DNA of 64,000 bases from Panaeolus papilionaceus (Eukaryota > Basidiomycota > Agaricomycetes > Agaricales), in assembly GCA_015501605.1 (NCBI GenBank), contig JADNRZ010000004.1:124001-188000 (forward strand), read 5' to 3'. Of the stretch, positions 43,428 through 55,929 are shown one piece after another; the stretch's first letter is position 1; the number at the start of each line of letters is the position of its first letter. The translations under genes were made by a program, and so were the position numbers. Below the pieces are notes generated by a model. The model did no database searches and was not told the origin of the DNA. It saw only the letters and a list, made by a program, of their open reading frames with translations.

Positions 43428-46400
43428 ATGTCTTCGAGGTATAGTTGGCTTTTTATATTTATTCATCATTTTACATCTAATTATTTTCAATTTATAGGTT
43501 GGACAGGCTCCTCCTTCTCCTAGATTCAGGCTCCAATGCCTCAGTGAGGAATACAGCAGCGAAACAATTAGCTCAATTAGCTGTTAAATCCGTAATCAGC
43601 GATGTTACTTTTATCGAAGACGACTTGAAAACAGGTGCAATACGTCAACAAATTCCAACAACAGACAACTCTGCTTGGGCTGAATTATTGTCAGTCGTTG
43701 CGAGGGTAAGATTTTTTTTTCTTTCAATTTTATTGCCTTATTTTATCTCATTTTTTTTGTATCACCAGATTATACCTTTTCTCCATTCAAAGTCTTTTGA
43801 ATCACGAAATGCAGCGTCTACCGCACTATCCCAAATATTTTCACTTGTCCCTGTGTGGCATCCTAGCACCGTGAAGTCTGAAGACAATTCTGTCCATCAA
43901 GATATAACACCCCCTGAATTTCCCAAATTCTCAGTTGAAGAGCTGATTAATCAAGGGAATCTCCTCCTCGCTTCGTCAGGAAAAGAATTTGTCAAGCCAG
44001 CCGGAATACTTTCAACTGCAATTGAAGTAAAGAAGGCTAGGAAGGAAGCCATGGGTCGACTTGGACTTGGTTTTCTCGATAACGTGGAAGATGATATGGA
44101 TCTGGAGAAAGAGTTTGCAGCAGAAATGGACGTTGACATGAATGGTAATGGTATCGGAACACCACAACCCGTGTCTGAAACTGCAGCTTCGCCAATGGAA
44201 ATCTGTCCACCTGAAAACCCATTGAAATTTGAGCAAACTGAACCGACCCGACTACCTGCAGACTCATCACTTCCATCCCCTACGACTGCCATCCCCCCAC
44301 CTTCCGCACCTCCCATCGACGATTCAGCATTGTCCGCCCGAGAACGAAATCGACTGAAGAGAAAAAGAAAGGCAGGGAACACAGCTTTTGTTGCAGCTCC
44401 CCCTCCACCTCAAACTGCAGGATCCAGATACGCGGCAGCGCCCGCTGGAAACAAGTGAGTGTGACCATATGTTCTGATTTATGATGCTCATATTTCACAG
44501 AGCTCGACTTATCGGTGCAGACGAAAACGGGGCATCTAGTTCTCGATTATCAAGCCCTGCGCCAAACGCCAGTTCAGAAAAAGTTGTTGTTGACCCTTCC
44601 AAAGGTGGTGCCATTTCACCCAAATCCGCTAAACTATCCAGAGCGTTGGACGTTGATAATGGTGTTTGGATTTGGGATGGTGTTGCCAAAATTTTCGAGG
44701 TTGACTTATTTAACGCATCATGGGAAGTCCGCCATGGTGCCGCCATGGGCCTCCGTGAACTTCTCAAGCTTCAGGGGAAATGTGGGGGGATGCGGGGTAA
44801 GTCGACTTCTTTTCAAATAGTTGTGCAGCTGCTCAAATAAACCAGATGGTCTAAGTCAAGAAGAAAACAATATCGCCCATGAAAAATGGTGCAATGCCTT
44901 GGCTGCTCAGCTCTTATGTATTTTTGTGATGGATCGGTTCAGCGACTTTGTTTCAGACCAGGCAAGTATAAATGTCTACATCTGGTGACGAGTAATTAAC
45001 TTGGATACAGGTCGTTGCTCCAGTCAGGGAAACAGTATCGCAGACGCTTGCATCCTTGTTGCTTCACATGCCTCGTCGGTCTCTTCTTCATGTCCATGGA
45101 GTCCTTCTCCAGATGATCCGACAGGAATTCAAGTCGTCCAAGGCGTCGTGCGATACAGATAAAACTCATGTTTGGGAAGTTCGACACGCCGGCCTACTTG
45201 GTATAAAATATGAAGTCGCAGTGCGACAAGACTTGTTTGACGAGCTTGGTGAGGGTGAAGAGCCAGATGGCAAATCCCATGGCAGCGGTATATTATCTGG
45301 CGTTGTAGATGCCGCCATACTTGGGTAAATTCCCTCTTCTCAATGTACGCGCCATGCTAACAGACATTTAGTCTCGGTGACCGCGACGATGACGTTAAAT
45401 CGGTGGCTGCTTCTTGCTTGCTTCCGATCGCCGAATCGATCGTCAATCAATTGCCTGAATCCCTAGATCGTGTTCTGATTGTTCTTTGGCAATGCTTGAG
45501 CGACATGAAGGATGACTTGAGTTCAAGCGTTGGCGTAGTCATGGATTTACTCGGTATGATTCCTGAAATTAAACGTCATTTTCCGAGTTGTCTGACTGGG
45601 CTACTGTTCCGAAGGCAAATTGGTGACCTACGAACAAGTTATTCGCCTACTAGCCAAGGACTCCGTCGCGTAAGTGACAAGTTTCAATTTATTTATACTG
45701 ACTCACCAACATGCGACAGTCTACCCCTTTCAACACTGGCTCAAACTCTTTTCCCTTTCTTCCGACATACCATTGCGAATGTTCGGCTTGCTGTTGTCAA
45801 TACTCTTCAATCCTTCATGGTAGTATCCGAATTGCCCACAGATTGGGTTGCCACCCCCTTTTTATCTCTGCTTTTTCAAAACCTCATCTCGGAGGAGCGA
45901 GATGACATACGCGATGCTAGTTTATTTGCATGGCAAACTGCTCTGACCGTTCTCTCTACATCCAATGGCCGGCTCGAGAACGTTATTACGCAGCAGCTCA
46001 TCCTCGACTGGTATGCTATGACCATGACACCGCTGGGTACTGCCATAGATACGACTACCTTTCATCGTCCTTCTGTTGCACAAGCAAACGCTGCTCCGAT
46101 TGAGCGCCATAACGTCGACAAAAATATGTTAGCACAGGATCTTTCCTTAATCACCGTTGAGGTCACATTGAAAGCAAGAATAGCGGCCTCCACCGCCCTT
46201 GCCTATCTTATGGCATACTGGCCTAACCAAGTACGTTTTCAGAGGTGATGTAGTCAATGGGAGGTGCTAACTTGTCTTTCCTTAGGACGGCGCTCTTGAC
46301 GCCATTTTCCGCCCCATCCTTGTCCACTACATCGATTCTTCCAGCATGCTACAGCAGGTTTTGGCAGCTATCATTGCCGAAGAGTGGGCACGCAAGGATG

Positions 46401-49400
46401 AAGCCTCCGTGTCTGTAAACCAACAGTCTGAACTCGCAAAAGACGTTACCCAAAAGACACTTAAATGGCTCCAGGGAAGCACCCCATCTGCCTACCACGA
46501 AATGACGTTTGCCTTAACTCGAATCCACGCCGAGTGCATCGCCCTTTTGCAAATGTTCTCGACCGATTGCAAACTCCCTATGTCGGCTATCCCATTTTTA
46601 GGAAACGAAATCGATATATCTGGAACACGACCCGGCTGTTTCTCTTTAGCTACGGCCCAAAAGGCTGTTGGAGAAATATACAGCCGATTGAAGGACTCAC
46701 TTGGACGAACGAAGAAGAAGGAACTGGCCGTCATAGCGGAAAAACGCAACCAACTTGTTATATCCATCGAACGGTACAGTGAAATAAAAGTACAGCACGA
46801 TATTCGCGTCTCGGCGTCGTTTGCTGCTGCTTTCGTCGCCTTCAAGAGTGCTCCAGAGAAAGTCAGCCCAGTTGTCAAGGGCATTATGAATGGTATCAAG
46901 GTACGCACCAGTTCACATCATATCGAGGTATATGAGCCAGACATAATCAATCATCGTTGCGTAGAGTGAAGAAAATATTGATCTTCAACATCGGTCTGCG
47001 ACTGCAGTAGCCTCCTTCATCGACTTCTGCCTGAAAAGCAAAATTCCTCAGCCTCCAGATAAAATTGTGAAGAACCTGTGCACCTTCTTATGTCAAGACA
47101 TTGAGCAAACCCCGGCATTTTCGTTCACCAACGGCGTCATGGAAGGGATTCTGTCTTTCCAAACCAATAAACCATCCCCAGGAAAGCCCATCAAAGAGGT
47201 AGCAGGGTTGTTAGATAAGGCTCAACTTGACAAAGCCGAAGAGAACAAGAAGTCTTACCTGGCCAGACGAGGCGCTGCGCGGGCTTTCAAGGAGCTATCT
47301 TTGAAGTTTGAAACTCATCTTCTGGATGTGATTCCTACTATGTGGCAATCCATGGTAGGTGGTTTGTTGGGTGCCTTCCAAGCAGGTGAGCATTTTCCTT
47401 GATCGTAACTTCCCAACTCCTCACCCAAAATTACGCAGGCTCATCAGAGGAGGCCGATATCTCCATTGAGAAGCAGCACGGGCAAGATGTCATAGATTCG
47501 CTGAGCGTCCTGGATGCTGTGGTTCCCACTCTTCATGAAAATCTGTGGCATAGGTTGGAAGACATTTTCCCCCACCTTCAACTTGCACTCCGAAGTCGAT
47601 TTGCGGTTATCCGCCAGTGCGCCGCCCGCACCTTCGCTACGATATGCGACGTCATGACGTCTACAGCCATGAGATATGTTATTGAACACATCGTACCCCT
47701 GTTGCAGGACCCACTGTCATTGACAAACCGACAGGGTGCGACAGAGCTCATATACAGTACGTGTGTAACACATTGTTTCGCCAGGATCTCATTTCTATCG
47801 TAGATATCGTTGGTCGTCTGGATATTAAGGCCCTCCCATACATCATTTTCATGGTGGTACCAGTCTTGGGACGAATGAGTGATACCAACGATGCAATACG
47901 CTCTACTGCAACCAACACTTTCGCATCTCTCATAAAGATGGTGCCGCTCGAAGTAAGTCCCGGTTTATTGAAACAGAAACGGAATCTCACAATCCCTAGG
48001 CTGGTTTGCCAGACCCACCAGGTTTCTCGGAGGAGATGCTTCAGAAACGACAGGAAGAGCGAGAATTCCTTGGTCAATTACTCGATGGAAGCAAGGTAGA
48101 ACAATACACGCTCCCAGTCAGTATCAAAGCAGAGCTTCGCAAGTATCAGCAAGAAGGTGTAAATTGGCTTGCCTTCCTTGCCAAATATCAACTCCATGGC
48201 ATCCTCTGCGATGGTAACAGTCCCTTCCCTAAAACTGGACTTCAAGGGTGAATTTAACTTTTTTGACAGATATGGGTCTTGGAAAAACTTTGCAATCCAT
48301 ATGTATACTGGCGGGCAAGCACCACGAACGTATGGAAAAACATCGTGCAACGAAATCTCCGGACACTGTGCATCTTCCATCATTGATCGTGTGTCCTCCG
48401 ACCCTCACTGGCCATTGGTACTATGAAATACAAAAGTATACCGACACCCTTCGTCCTGTCCTCTATACAGGTAACTCTCGCGAACGTGCACGGCTCCTTG
48501 GGAAATTGCAGTCATACGATGTTGTCATCACGTCGTATGAGGTTGTCAGAAATGACATATCAAACCTGGAAGGCCATCAATGGTTATATTGCATATTGGA
48601 CGAGGGACATGTTATCAAGAACGCCAAGACCAAGTTGACGAAGGCTGTCAAAAGTGTCCAAGCAGTTCATCGATTAATATTGTCTGGAACTCCAATTCAA
48701 AACAATGTACTCGAACTCTGGAGCTTGTTCGACTTCCTGATGCCAGGCTTCTTGGGAACGGAGTCGTCTTTCAACGAGCGCTTTGGCAAACCTATTCTTG
48801 CAAATCGAGATGGAAAGGCTAAAAACGGAGAAGCAGGTATGTCCAGTTGATACAATTCCTGGAATATGCCATATGAAACGTGTACGTCTAGCTGCTCTAG
48901 CACTCGAGGCTCTTCATAAGCAGGTCCTTCCATTCTTGTTGCGTCGCCTCAAGGAAGACGTGCTGGACGATTTACCTCCTAAGATCATTCAAGATTACTA
49001 CTGTGAACTCTCCGAATTGCAGAAGCATCTGTACGACGACTTTTCGAGGTCTAAACAAGCGGCATCTGCGGAAACTGTCGTGAAAACTTCAGGTTCAACA
49101 GCGGCTGAGCCCGCCCAGCAGCATGTCTTCCAGTCTCTGCAATATTTGCGAAAACTATGTAACCATCCCATGCTTGTCGTCAAGAGCCCAGAAACCATCG
49201 ACTCTGCCTTCAAGTCCATTGGAGATTCTTCAACATCCAAAGACATTCGCGAAATTCACCATGCCCCAAAGCTCTTGGCATTGAAGTACGTAGAAACCGC
49301 TTATGACGCTGTTTTTAATGAAGAAGAAAAATATTGACACTTATGCTCACTTCTTCCGATAGGCAACTCCTTACAGATTGTGGTATCGGGTACGCGCCAG

Positions 49401-50149
49401 GCGCAAACGAGTCTAATAAGAATGACGACACAATGGCGGACAATAACTCAGCATTCTCCCAGCACCGTGTTCTCATCTTCTGTCAGATGAAGCAAATGCT
49501 GGACATCATTGAAACAGACCTTTTCAAAGCCCACATGCCCTCGGTGACTTACATGCGCCTAGACGGCAGCACGGACGCAAATAAGAGACACGCTATCGTA
49601 CAGACATTCAATGCCGATCCAAGTATCGATTGTTTACTTCTCACGACCCATGTGGGTGGGTTGGGATTGACATTGACAGGGGCTGACACTGTTATATTCG
49701 TTGAGCACGATTGGAACCCAATGAAAGACTTGCAGGCCATGGACCGTGCCCATCGTATTGGCCAAAAGAAGGTTGTAAATGTCTATCGGCTAATTACAAA
49801 AGGTACTTTGGAAGAAAAGATCATGGGGTGCGTGCATTGGACTTCGAATCGGGCAACAATTCGCTTACATTTTCTTTGAAATAGGTTGCAGCGTTTCAAG
49901 CTTAATATTGCTAATTCCGTCGTCACGCAGCAAAATTCGGGATTAGCATCGATGGACACGGACTTGGTTTTGGACCTCTTTAGACGAACAAGTGAAGAAG
50001 AAGATGCGCTGGCTGCGGCAAAGGCCAAAGCGAAAGCACAGTCTGGTGCTGTCTCGCAGAAGAATGCACTTCACGGACTGGAAGAACTCCCTCCAGAGGA
50101 CGAGTACGAAGGATTAGACCTCTCGACCTTTATGGGTTCCTTGGCATAA
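43428..50149 (+). CDS. MOT1: MOT1/BTAF1, TBP-removing Swi2/Snf2 ATPase
   Basis: ATP-dependent remover of TATA-binding protein from DNA. The first coding exon is only 11 nt (43428-43438, MSS plus two bases); it joins 43498 to give MSSRLDRLLLLLDSGSNASV. N-terminal HEAT repeats follow (about 43500-47960), with the basic linker ARERNRLKRKRKAGNTAF and WEVRHGAAMGLRELLKLQGK. The ATPase part (about 48000-50000): LRKYQQEGVNWLAFLAKYQL, Walker A DMGLGKTLQS (rebuilt across an intron), ILDEGHVIKN (DEGH box, the Mot1 form), SGTPIQNNVLELWSLFDFLM, LFLLRRLKEDVLDDLPPKI-type block, and helicase-C motifs HVGGLGLTLTGADTVIFVEH and DWNPMKDLQAMDRAHRIGQK. The end reads LDLSTFMGSLA. About 1,850-1,900 residues, as in yeast Mot1. 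Many short introns. Confidence 0.95.
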
Positions 50150-50261
50150 CAAACATTTCTGTACTCATACAATTATTATTCGCATTATTGTTGGATGGGC
50201 TAGTAGGGCCCTGTTATAATATACATAATTTCTGGTACCCAAAACTTGAGGCACTGTATGC

Positions 50262-51158
50262 TCAGTACAACAGGTATGGTCGGTTTCTGTCATGAGATGG
50301 AAGTTCCTTCCGCCATAGGCGGGGGTACAGGAATGCTGCAAGAAGAAGGGTAACACCTGCAGTGATGCCGAGAGATAGCCCAATAATTGTCCCATCCGAT
50401 GGCCTCGATTGATGTAAATGGTTGGAGCTGGAAGAGTTGTTTGAGGTTGACTGTAAACAACTGTCGTTCATAGGCGGTGCAATGAAGAATGGGCTCGATC
50501 GCATCATAACGCCTGTGGAATTTTTGTTGTCGAAGGAATTTGCTATATACCACCCAGAGTCTGCTATGACTGGTGACCACGTGTATCTACTATCCATCAC
50601 AGCAACGTCTGTGCTGAGAACACGGGCTGAAGTTGGTATCTGCTGTGTCGTCATCTGAGAGGAAACATTTTGTGGTTCGATATATAAAGTCATGGTAAAT
50701 AGATCATGACCAGCGAATGTCCATAGAAGGTCAAGAGAAGAGCAGACGGTGGTGTTGGATGGTGTTTGGAACTGAAGGAAATATTGTGATCCAGGTGTTG
50801 GTGGGAAAGAATTAGAGGTGGCTGGAGGACTGGACGATGGAGTTGCTGACTGTGGCCTGCTGCTACTCTGCGGTAAATTGTCCACAGTCGCTGAGGAGAA
50901 CTGTGGACCAGGGGATTGGGGTTGAGGTGATGCACTTGACACGTCTGGACTTGGAGGAACGGCGGAAGGCTGTACAGTATTTATTCCAGATGATGTTGGT
51001 GTTATGATTACTTGTGTAGCAGCTGGAGTCGTAGCTACTGCAGGTGATGGGGTGCTACTGGAAGCCACTGGGGAGGGAAATGAGAAGGGGAGGGCAGTAA
51101 AGCCAACGGTGTCGTTGCCATCTCCTCCACCGCCGTGTCCATGTTTTCGCTTTTCCAT
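50262..51158 (-). CDS. Ser/Pro/Thr-rich single-pass membrane protein
   Basis: I do not recognise a named family. From the ATG at 51158 it reads MEKRKHGHGGGGDGNDTVGF, a long Ser/Thr/Pro stretch of about 110 residues (likely O-mannosylated), then a compact segment (QYFLQFQTPSNTTVCSSLDL, LLWTFAGHDLFTMTLYIEPQ, DSRYTWSPVIADSGWYIANS) that looks like an extracellular beta-sandwich of the Kre9/Knh1 or Ser-Thr-rich GPI kind. An Asn/Ser linker, one transmembrane helix (IIGLSLGITAGVTLLLAAFL) and a short basic tail (YPRLWRKELPSHDRNRPYLL) follow. No signal peptide is visible at this ATG. The frame stays open to about 51276, so an upstream exon bearing a signal peptide is likely and the true start is uncertain. 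Confidence 0.65.
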   Translation of the reverse strand: MEKRKHGHGGGGDGNDTVGFTALPFSFPSPVASSSTPSPAVATTPAATQVIITPTSSGINTVQPSAVPPSPDVSSASPQPQSPGPQFSSATVDNLPQSSSRPQSATPSSSPPATSNSFPPTPGSQYFLQFQTPSNTTVCSSLDLLWTFAGHDLFTMTLYIEPQNVSSQMTTQQIPTSARVLSTDVAVMDSRYTWSPVIADSGWYIANSFDNKNSTGVMMRSSPFFIAPPMNDSCLQSTSNNSSSSNHLHQSRPSDGTIIGLSLGITAGVTLLLAAFLYPRLWRKELPSHDRNRPYLLY

Positions 51159-52125
51159 GAAATGTAATTCAGGTCTGATGTCTTCGAAGTAACTTTGTCC
51201 GAGTCGAAGCGATGCAAACCACCCCGCCGGTGTCTGATGGTCCAAAGGATCAAAAAGCAATAATCACCAACTGCCTCGAAGCCAAACCAGAGTGAAGGGA
51301 AAAAAGCCGACGTACCTCAGATGATGGTATCCGACATAGAGGATACGTACAAGCGTCGTTATTTAATAGTTGACCATGGTTAATTTATAAATCGAAGAGG
51401 GAGCTCGAAGCCTCGTAAGGCTTTTGTGAGTGAGAAAAGAAATCGCCTCATATAACTGACAGGCTCACACGAACATTCTCGTGAGTCAAGGATTAGATGT
51501 TAAGCTCAAGAACTGTGAAATGGGATCCGAGAGGCGGTAAATCATGATCCCAGATGTCTTCCCTGTTCTTTGTGCGCCCTGAGGAGTCGAATGCAAAGTC
51601 GAGGGCAGCCAAGAACGAGGCAAATCTGCCCCAGCGCTTGGCATTACCATGATCTATTTTTAGTCCATCGAAATATGTATGATGTGAACAACCTTAAAAC
51701 CCGAAGGCTGATATCCCTCGGGCTTAAAACATAACTTGGGTAATGTGCGCCGTTCCAGCGGTAGCGTCGACTCGATTCCGGTTATTTTAATCGGTAGGGT
51801 GTGCAGTGTCAACAAGGGTGATTCAGGGGCTTGGTTTAGCGTTATGAACTGGTGAAAACCCTGAACTTCGAAACCCTACCGCAAAGTTAATGCGTCTACA
51901 TACGTAAGCTCGGAATGCCAATTTCATGAAATTTGTCGGGATACACAGATATCCCCCATCCGCATCAAGGTCTAATTTATGGATCCGAGGTTGGTTAACC
52001 GGAGTAAATCCACGAGTAGCCGATCTTTAAATACTACATCGAAATAGCAAACCTTATAAATCATTACTCCGCAAAGAAACGGCTTGTTGGCGTCGACAAA
52101 GTCTGAAGCCCCAAGCTTGGTATAT
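51159..52125. other. Long intergenic region upstream of the membrane protein
   Basis: About 970 bp, the longest gene-free stretch in the window. It must contain the promoter and possibly a first exon of the membrane protein (donor GTACGT on the minus strand near 51310) and the VAC1 3'UTR. No ORF with domain support, tRNA or repeat was seen. Confidence 0.5.
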
Positions 52126-54525
52126 CTAAGGATTGGGCATGACCTTCTCAATCTCCCGTCGGATTTCAACGAGGTTTTGTTTCAGCGATTTTACATCCTC
52201 GAATTTGCGTTGATTCTTTGCCTCTTCGATAAAGTTTTCCAGTAAGGCTTCCTGTTCTAATAGCGGTTGGAGGGTTTGCATGAGAATGGCGTCCAGATTG
52301 GTCACTTCTGGTTCTCTTGCACCATTTTCTGGGCCAACTTGCTTTCCTGACCGCGGGGGAAGACCAGGAGTAGGCAATGACTAGGACATGATAAATATGC
52401 GAATCGGAGATAATAGCAAAGGATTTACCTGTAGTGGGAACATATTCTTTTGTAAAAAGGCATTCGCCCGAGTTAAAATAGCCATTTGCACACGATCCTG
52501 AGAGCTCCCGGGTCCATTCGGGCAAGGGAGAGCACGAATACGTTTGGAAAGTTTGTCATATTGGACAAACGAGTCGAGAAGGCGCCTCCGTGACGCCGAC
52601 GCCTCTTTTGTAGGCTGTTCCTGGTGGCTAACAGAAAAGATAAGAAACCGATTCAAATTGGGCCACGATATGATTTACTTAAGGTTTAATATGAGTTCTT
52701 GGAATTTTGGAAGAGCCTCTTCGATTTCCTCCTCAAGAGCAATTAATCTCTGTCGTAAATACGAGGTCAGAAAGGACCTATCAGTATTGGTTGAACGTTA
52801 CCTCGTATAATTTTACAACGGAAGGGATAGCATGTATTTCTTCGTAATACTGCTGCTTCCTGCTACGGGTGAGACAAATTCCGTCACGAATGAAGGGGGA
52901 AAGTGGCTTACAGGAGTACAGGCCGGCAAGTGTTGCATAAGCGAACACCTTTCAAGAACTTATCCTCTTCATCTTGGCTACCGTTTTTTGAAGATCCTGA
53001 GGCTTTCTTTTTCCGGACACCGTAATCAATACCCTCCCCAACCTCCTCTATTTTGCGCGTCACCGAGTCAACAACGAACAGTGTGGAACACAGAACAGGT
53101 CTTTGTGGGTATTTGATAGGAAGTGAGCATATTATTTGCCCACATAGTCTGCAATGGTGTTTGCGGTTGGTCAAGGGGTGAAATTGTGTCCTGCGGGACC
53201 ATAAGATTGGATTTGGTGAAACAGAGTAAATCACGCACAGACACAGTGGACACTTGCTAACAGAAGCGTCTTCCTGCCACGGAGTTATTCTTTGTTCAGC
53301 AACTGAAATAGGTGAGGACATCGTTAAGGATGATTTGACAGGGATCTCACCTCTGATCTCTGTATGTGTCTTTCCGCTTACAACACCCCTCCAAAATTCA
53401 CTTGCGTCTTCCATTGTCAAGCTCCGTAATGAGAATATCGATGACGGTCTCTTGAGCTCAGAAGGTCTTTTTGAACTGGAGGATTTCGCTGGGGGATCCT
53501 TTGGAAAATGAAGGTCTACCAACTTTTCCAACCGACGCTCCAACTTTGTACGCTCCACTCTTTGCAAACGTTTCTCCCCATCTCCATCTCGTTTAGCCCG
53601 CCTTGTCTGAAGAAATTCATCTGTCAGTGGACGGTAGACGCCTCTGGGCTGAAATCCTGCTCGGTAGGGTGCAGACATTGCCGGAGCAGATTTAGTGGGC
53701 TTATCTATACTTGTTTGGGATTGCCTAGATTGTTGTGAAGATGAAGGGGAGAGGACATTAGGAGAAGGACTGGTAGGGAATTCAATTGGAGGAAGAGGTA
53801 AGGAGGGTAGCCTGCTTGGACTAGAGACACGGGGAAGTTGCGCGGGTACGGCACGTGCACTAGAAAGCAACTCTGGAGGAGGTAAAGGTTTGGGTGTCGC
53901 CTGAGGGGATGCTATATTAAGCGGTGCTTGAAAGGGAGAGGATGAGGGGGTTGAAACAGTGCGAAGATGAGAGGGCTGAGAGGGCTTGTTGGTACTTGTC
54001 GATGCTGTGCTTTTGTGAGCAATTCGACGAAAGGTGGTACCGCGCTTTTGTGTTGGCGGTGTTGGAGAGGTCGGAGACGCCGATGACGAGGCACTGGCAA
54101 CATGTTGATTTGAACTCTGTTCCAACGACGAGACGGTCAACAACCCATTTGAGTGAGAACTCTGTTGCCTAGAGTGGATTTCTGGTACAGTAGTAGGTAG
54201 AGTCGGTGGTGGTAATAGTATGCTCTCAGATGAAGGTGAGAGCAGTAGTGCTGGAATTGATGATGATGGAGGAGGAGACAAGCTCTCAAAGTTATTACCA
54301 TTGCTCGTGGGTCTAGTCGGTGTTTTAGGTAGTGGCACAGTTTCTACCTGTGGAGTTCTGTTCAAGGGTAGTGAAGCATTAGAAATATTCCTCGAATGTC
54401 TTTTTGACTAGATTTATTAAATTTAAATCATTAGTATATTTAATGAAGAAGTGAATCACACAGACCTTGTAAGCTTGATATGTGACATAAGTTGGACTTG
54501 CAGGAGGAGATGAAGGCTCAGACAT
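52126..54525 (-). CDS. VAC1: FYVE-domain Rab5 effector VAC1/PEP7 (rabenosyn-5 type)
   Basis: Endosomal tether that binds PtdIns3P, Rab5/Vps21 and Vps45 for Golgi-to-endosome fusion. The first exon (ATG 54525) gives MSEPSSPPASPTYVTYQAYK and joins SKRHSRNISNASLPLNRTPQ. About 300 disordered Ser/Pro residues follow, then RGVYRPLTDEFLQTRRAKRD and a coiled coil. The FYVE finger (about 52920-53290) has WQEDASVSKCPLC, NRKHHCRLCGQIIC (the basic RKHHCR motif) and CNTCRPVLL. It contains a long insert (SVTRKIEEVGEGIDYGVRKK) between its Cys pairs. The C-terminal exons give RQRLIALEEEIEEALPKFQE, ASASRRRLLDSFVQYDKLSK, RIRALPCPNGPGSSQDRVQM and the end EIRREIEKVMPNP, a Rab-binding helical hairpin type. About 680 residues. 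Only 63 bp separate its ATG from that of twinfilin. Confidence 0.88.
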
Positions 54526-54588
54526 GAAATATGTAGTAACTGGTCAAGTCACGATTATGTTTCTTTCTTAGATTCCATCATCATCTTC
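54526..54588. promoter_or_regulatory. 63-bp gap between divergent VAC1 and TWF1 starts
   Basis: The two start codons face away from each other with 63 bp between them, so the 5'UTRs must be very short or the transcripts and promoters overlap the opposite gene. No TATA box is evident. Confidence 0.7.
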
Positions 54589-55860
54589 ATGTCCGCTTCA
54601 TCAGGTATCACCGTTTCACAGGATCTGGCTTCAACTTTTGCAGATGCAATTCAAAAACAATCTGTTCGTTTTATCAAAGTTTTAATTCTTAATGGTCATA
54701 CAACTTCTTTGTTTTAATCATTATAAGCATCTCATCCTGATTTAATTTTCAGAATCTCTCGTTCATGATGCTTCAATATCATCATCAGGCTCATTAGAAG
54801 AGGACTTCATCAAGTTGCTGGATGTCAATTTTCTTTCAGATGATATACCAGCTTATATCCTCGTTAAACTCCATACCCCCCAAGACTGGCTATTCATCAA
54901 CTATGTTCCTGACGCAGCCAAAGTTCGCGAAAAGGTTGTATTCACGCTCTCATTACAGTAACCCATATACTAACTAACCGCTGATCATCCTTTTGGAAAC
55001 AGATGCTTTACGCTTCAACCCGCGCATCCTTCTTAAAATCTCTTGGATCGAGTCAATTTACCGATACCATCTTTGCTACCTCAAAGGCTGATTTAACCTG
55101 GGATGCATACCTGGCTCATCTCAAGCATAACTCTGCACCAAACCCCCTGTCTGCCAGGGAGCAAGAGATATCAAACTTACGTGCAGCAGAGGCCAACACA
55201 GCAACTTACGAAGGAAGCAGAGCAAGAGTTAATCATGTAGGCACTGGCGTTGGATTATCGTGGTCTCCAGACGTAGAGGCTGCTGTCCATGAATTAAAGC
55301 ATGGAACAGGAGAATCTGTTCTCGTTGCTGTAAGGCTCGCTCTTGTCACGATATTGATGGAGACAATTTCTAACTCTCCTTCAAAACCAGACCATCGATC
55401 CACAAACAGAGACCATAATTCTTCATTCACAGAGCCAACTTGATTCATTACCTTTGGCCGAATTCGTTCCAAAATCAGATCCTTCTTTCATCTTTTTCGC
55501 TCGGGATTTCCAATCAGAGTCAGGACAAACCCGTCAGATCGGTATGCTATTTTGCACAGTGTCTGAGCATTTGCTGAAAGTTCTTCTGCAGTGTTCATAT
55601 ACTCCTGCCCATCAACATCGCCAGTAAAGCATCGCATGTTGTATTCCTCCACATCTGGCCCTACATATAACAGCCTCAAGACATCTCTTGCTGATGAACC
55701 TTCTATTTCACTCGCGCCAAAGAGGATCGAAACTTCAGATCCTTCAGAGTTGACGAAAGAGTTTCTGGAGAGCGAGTTTAACCTTACCTCCAATGTAGCA
55801 CCTGCGCCAACGCAGCAGAAGGCGTTTGCTAAACCTAAAGGGCCTCCCAGGAGAAGATAA
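54589..55860 (+). CDS. TWF1: Twinfilin, actin monomer-binding and capping protein
   Basis: Two ADF/cofilin-homology domains that bind ADP-G-actin and filament ends. The start ATG at 54589 gives MSASSGITVSQDLASTFADA. Domain 1 continues IQKQSVRFIKVLILNESLVH, DDIPAYILVKLHTPQDWLFI, NYVPDAAKVREKMLYASTRA. The linker reads LSAREQEISNLRAAEANTAT. Domain 2: LSWSPDVEAAVHELKHG, LILHSQ-type strand, IFFARDFQSESGQTRQIVFI, YSCPSTSPVKHRMLYSSTSG. The C-terminus is basic (KAFAKPKGPPRRR), the tail known to bind capping protein and phosphoinositides. About 340 residues. Introns follow LILN, REK, SVLVA and QI; phases were checked. Confidence 0.93.
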
Positions 55861-55929
55861 TTTGCTTTGTATAAACATTGACCAATCCTTATGATGCATA
55901 GCTAGCTGATGACTGTCCGCGTCTCAGGC

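Noticed and set aside
43951..44382. Minus-strand 143-codon ORF in MOT1
   Set aside because: Antisense shadow of the MOT1 linker exon; low complexity.
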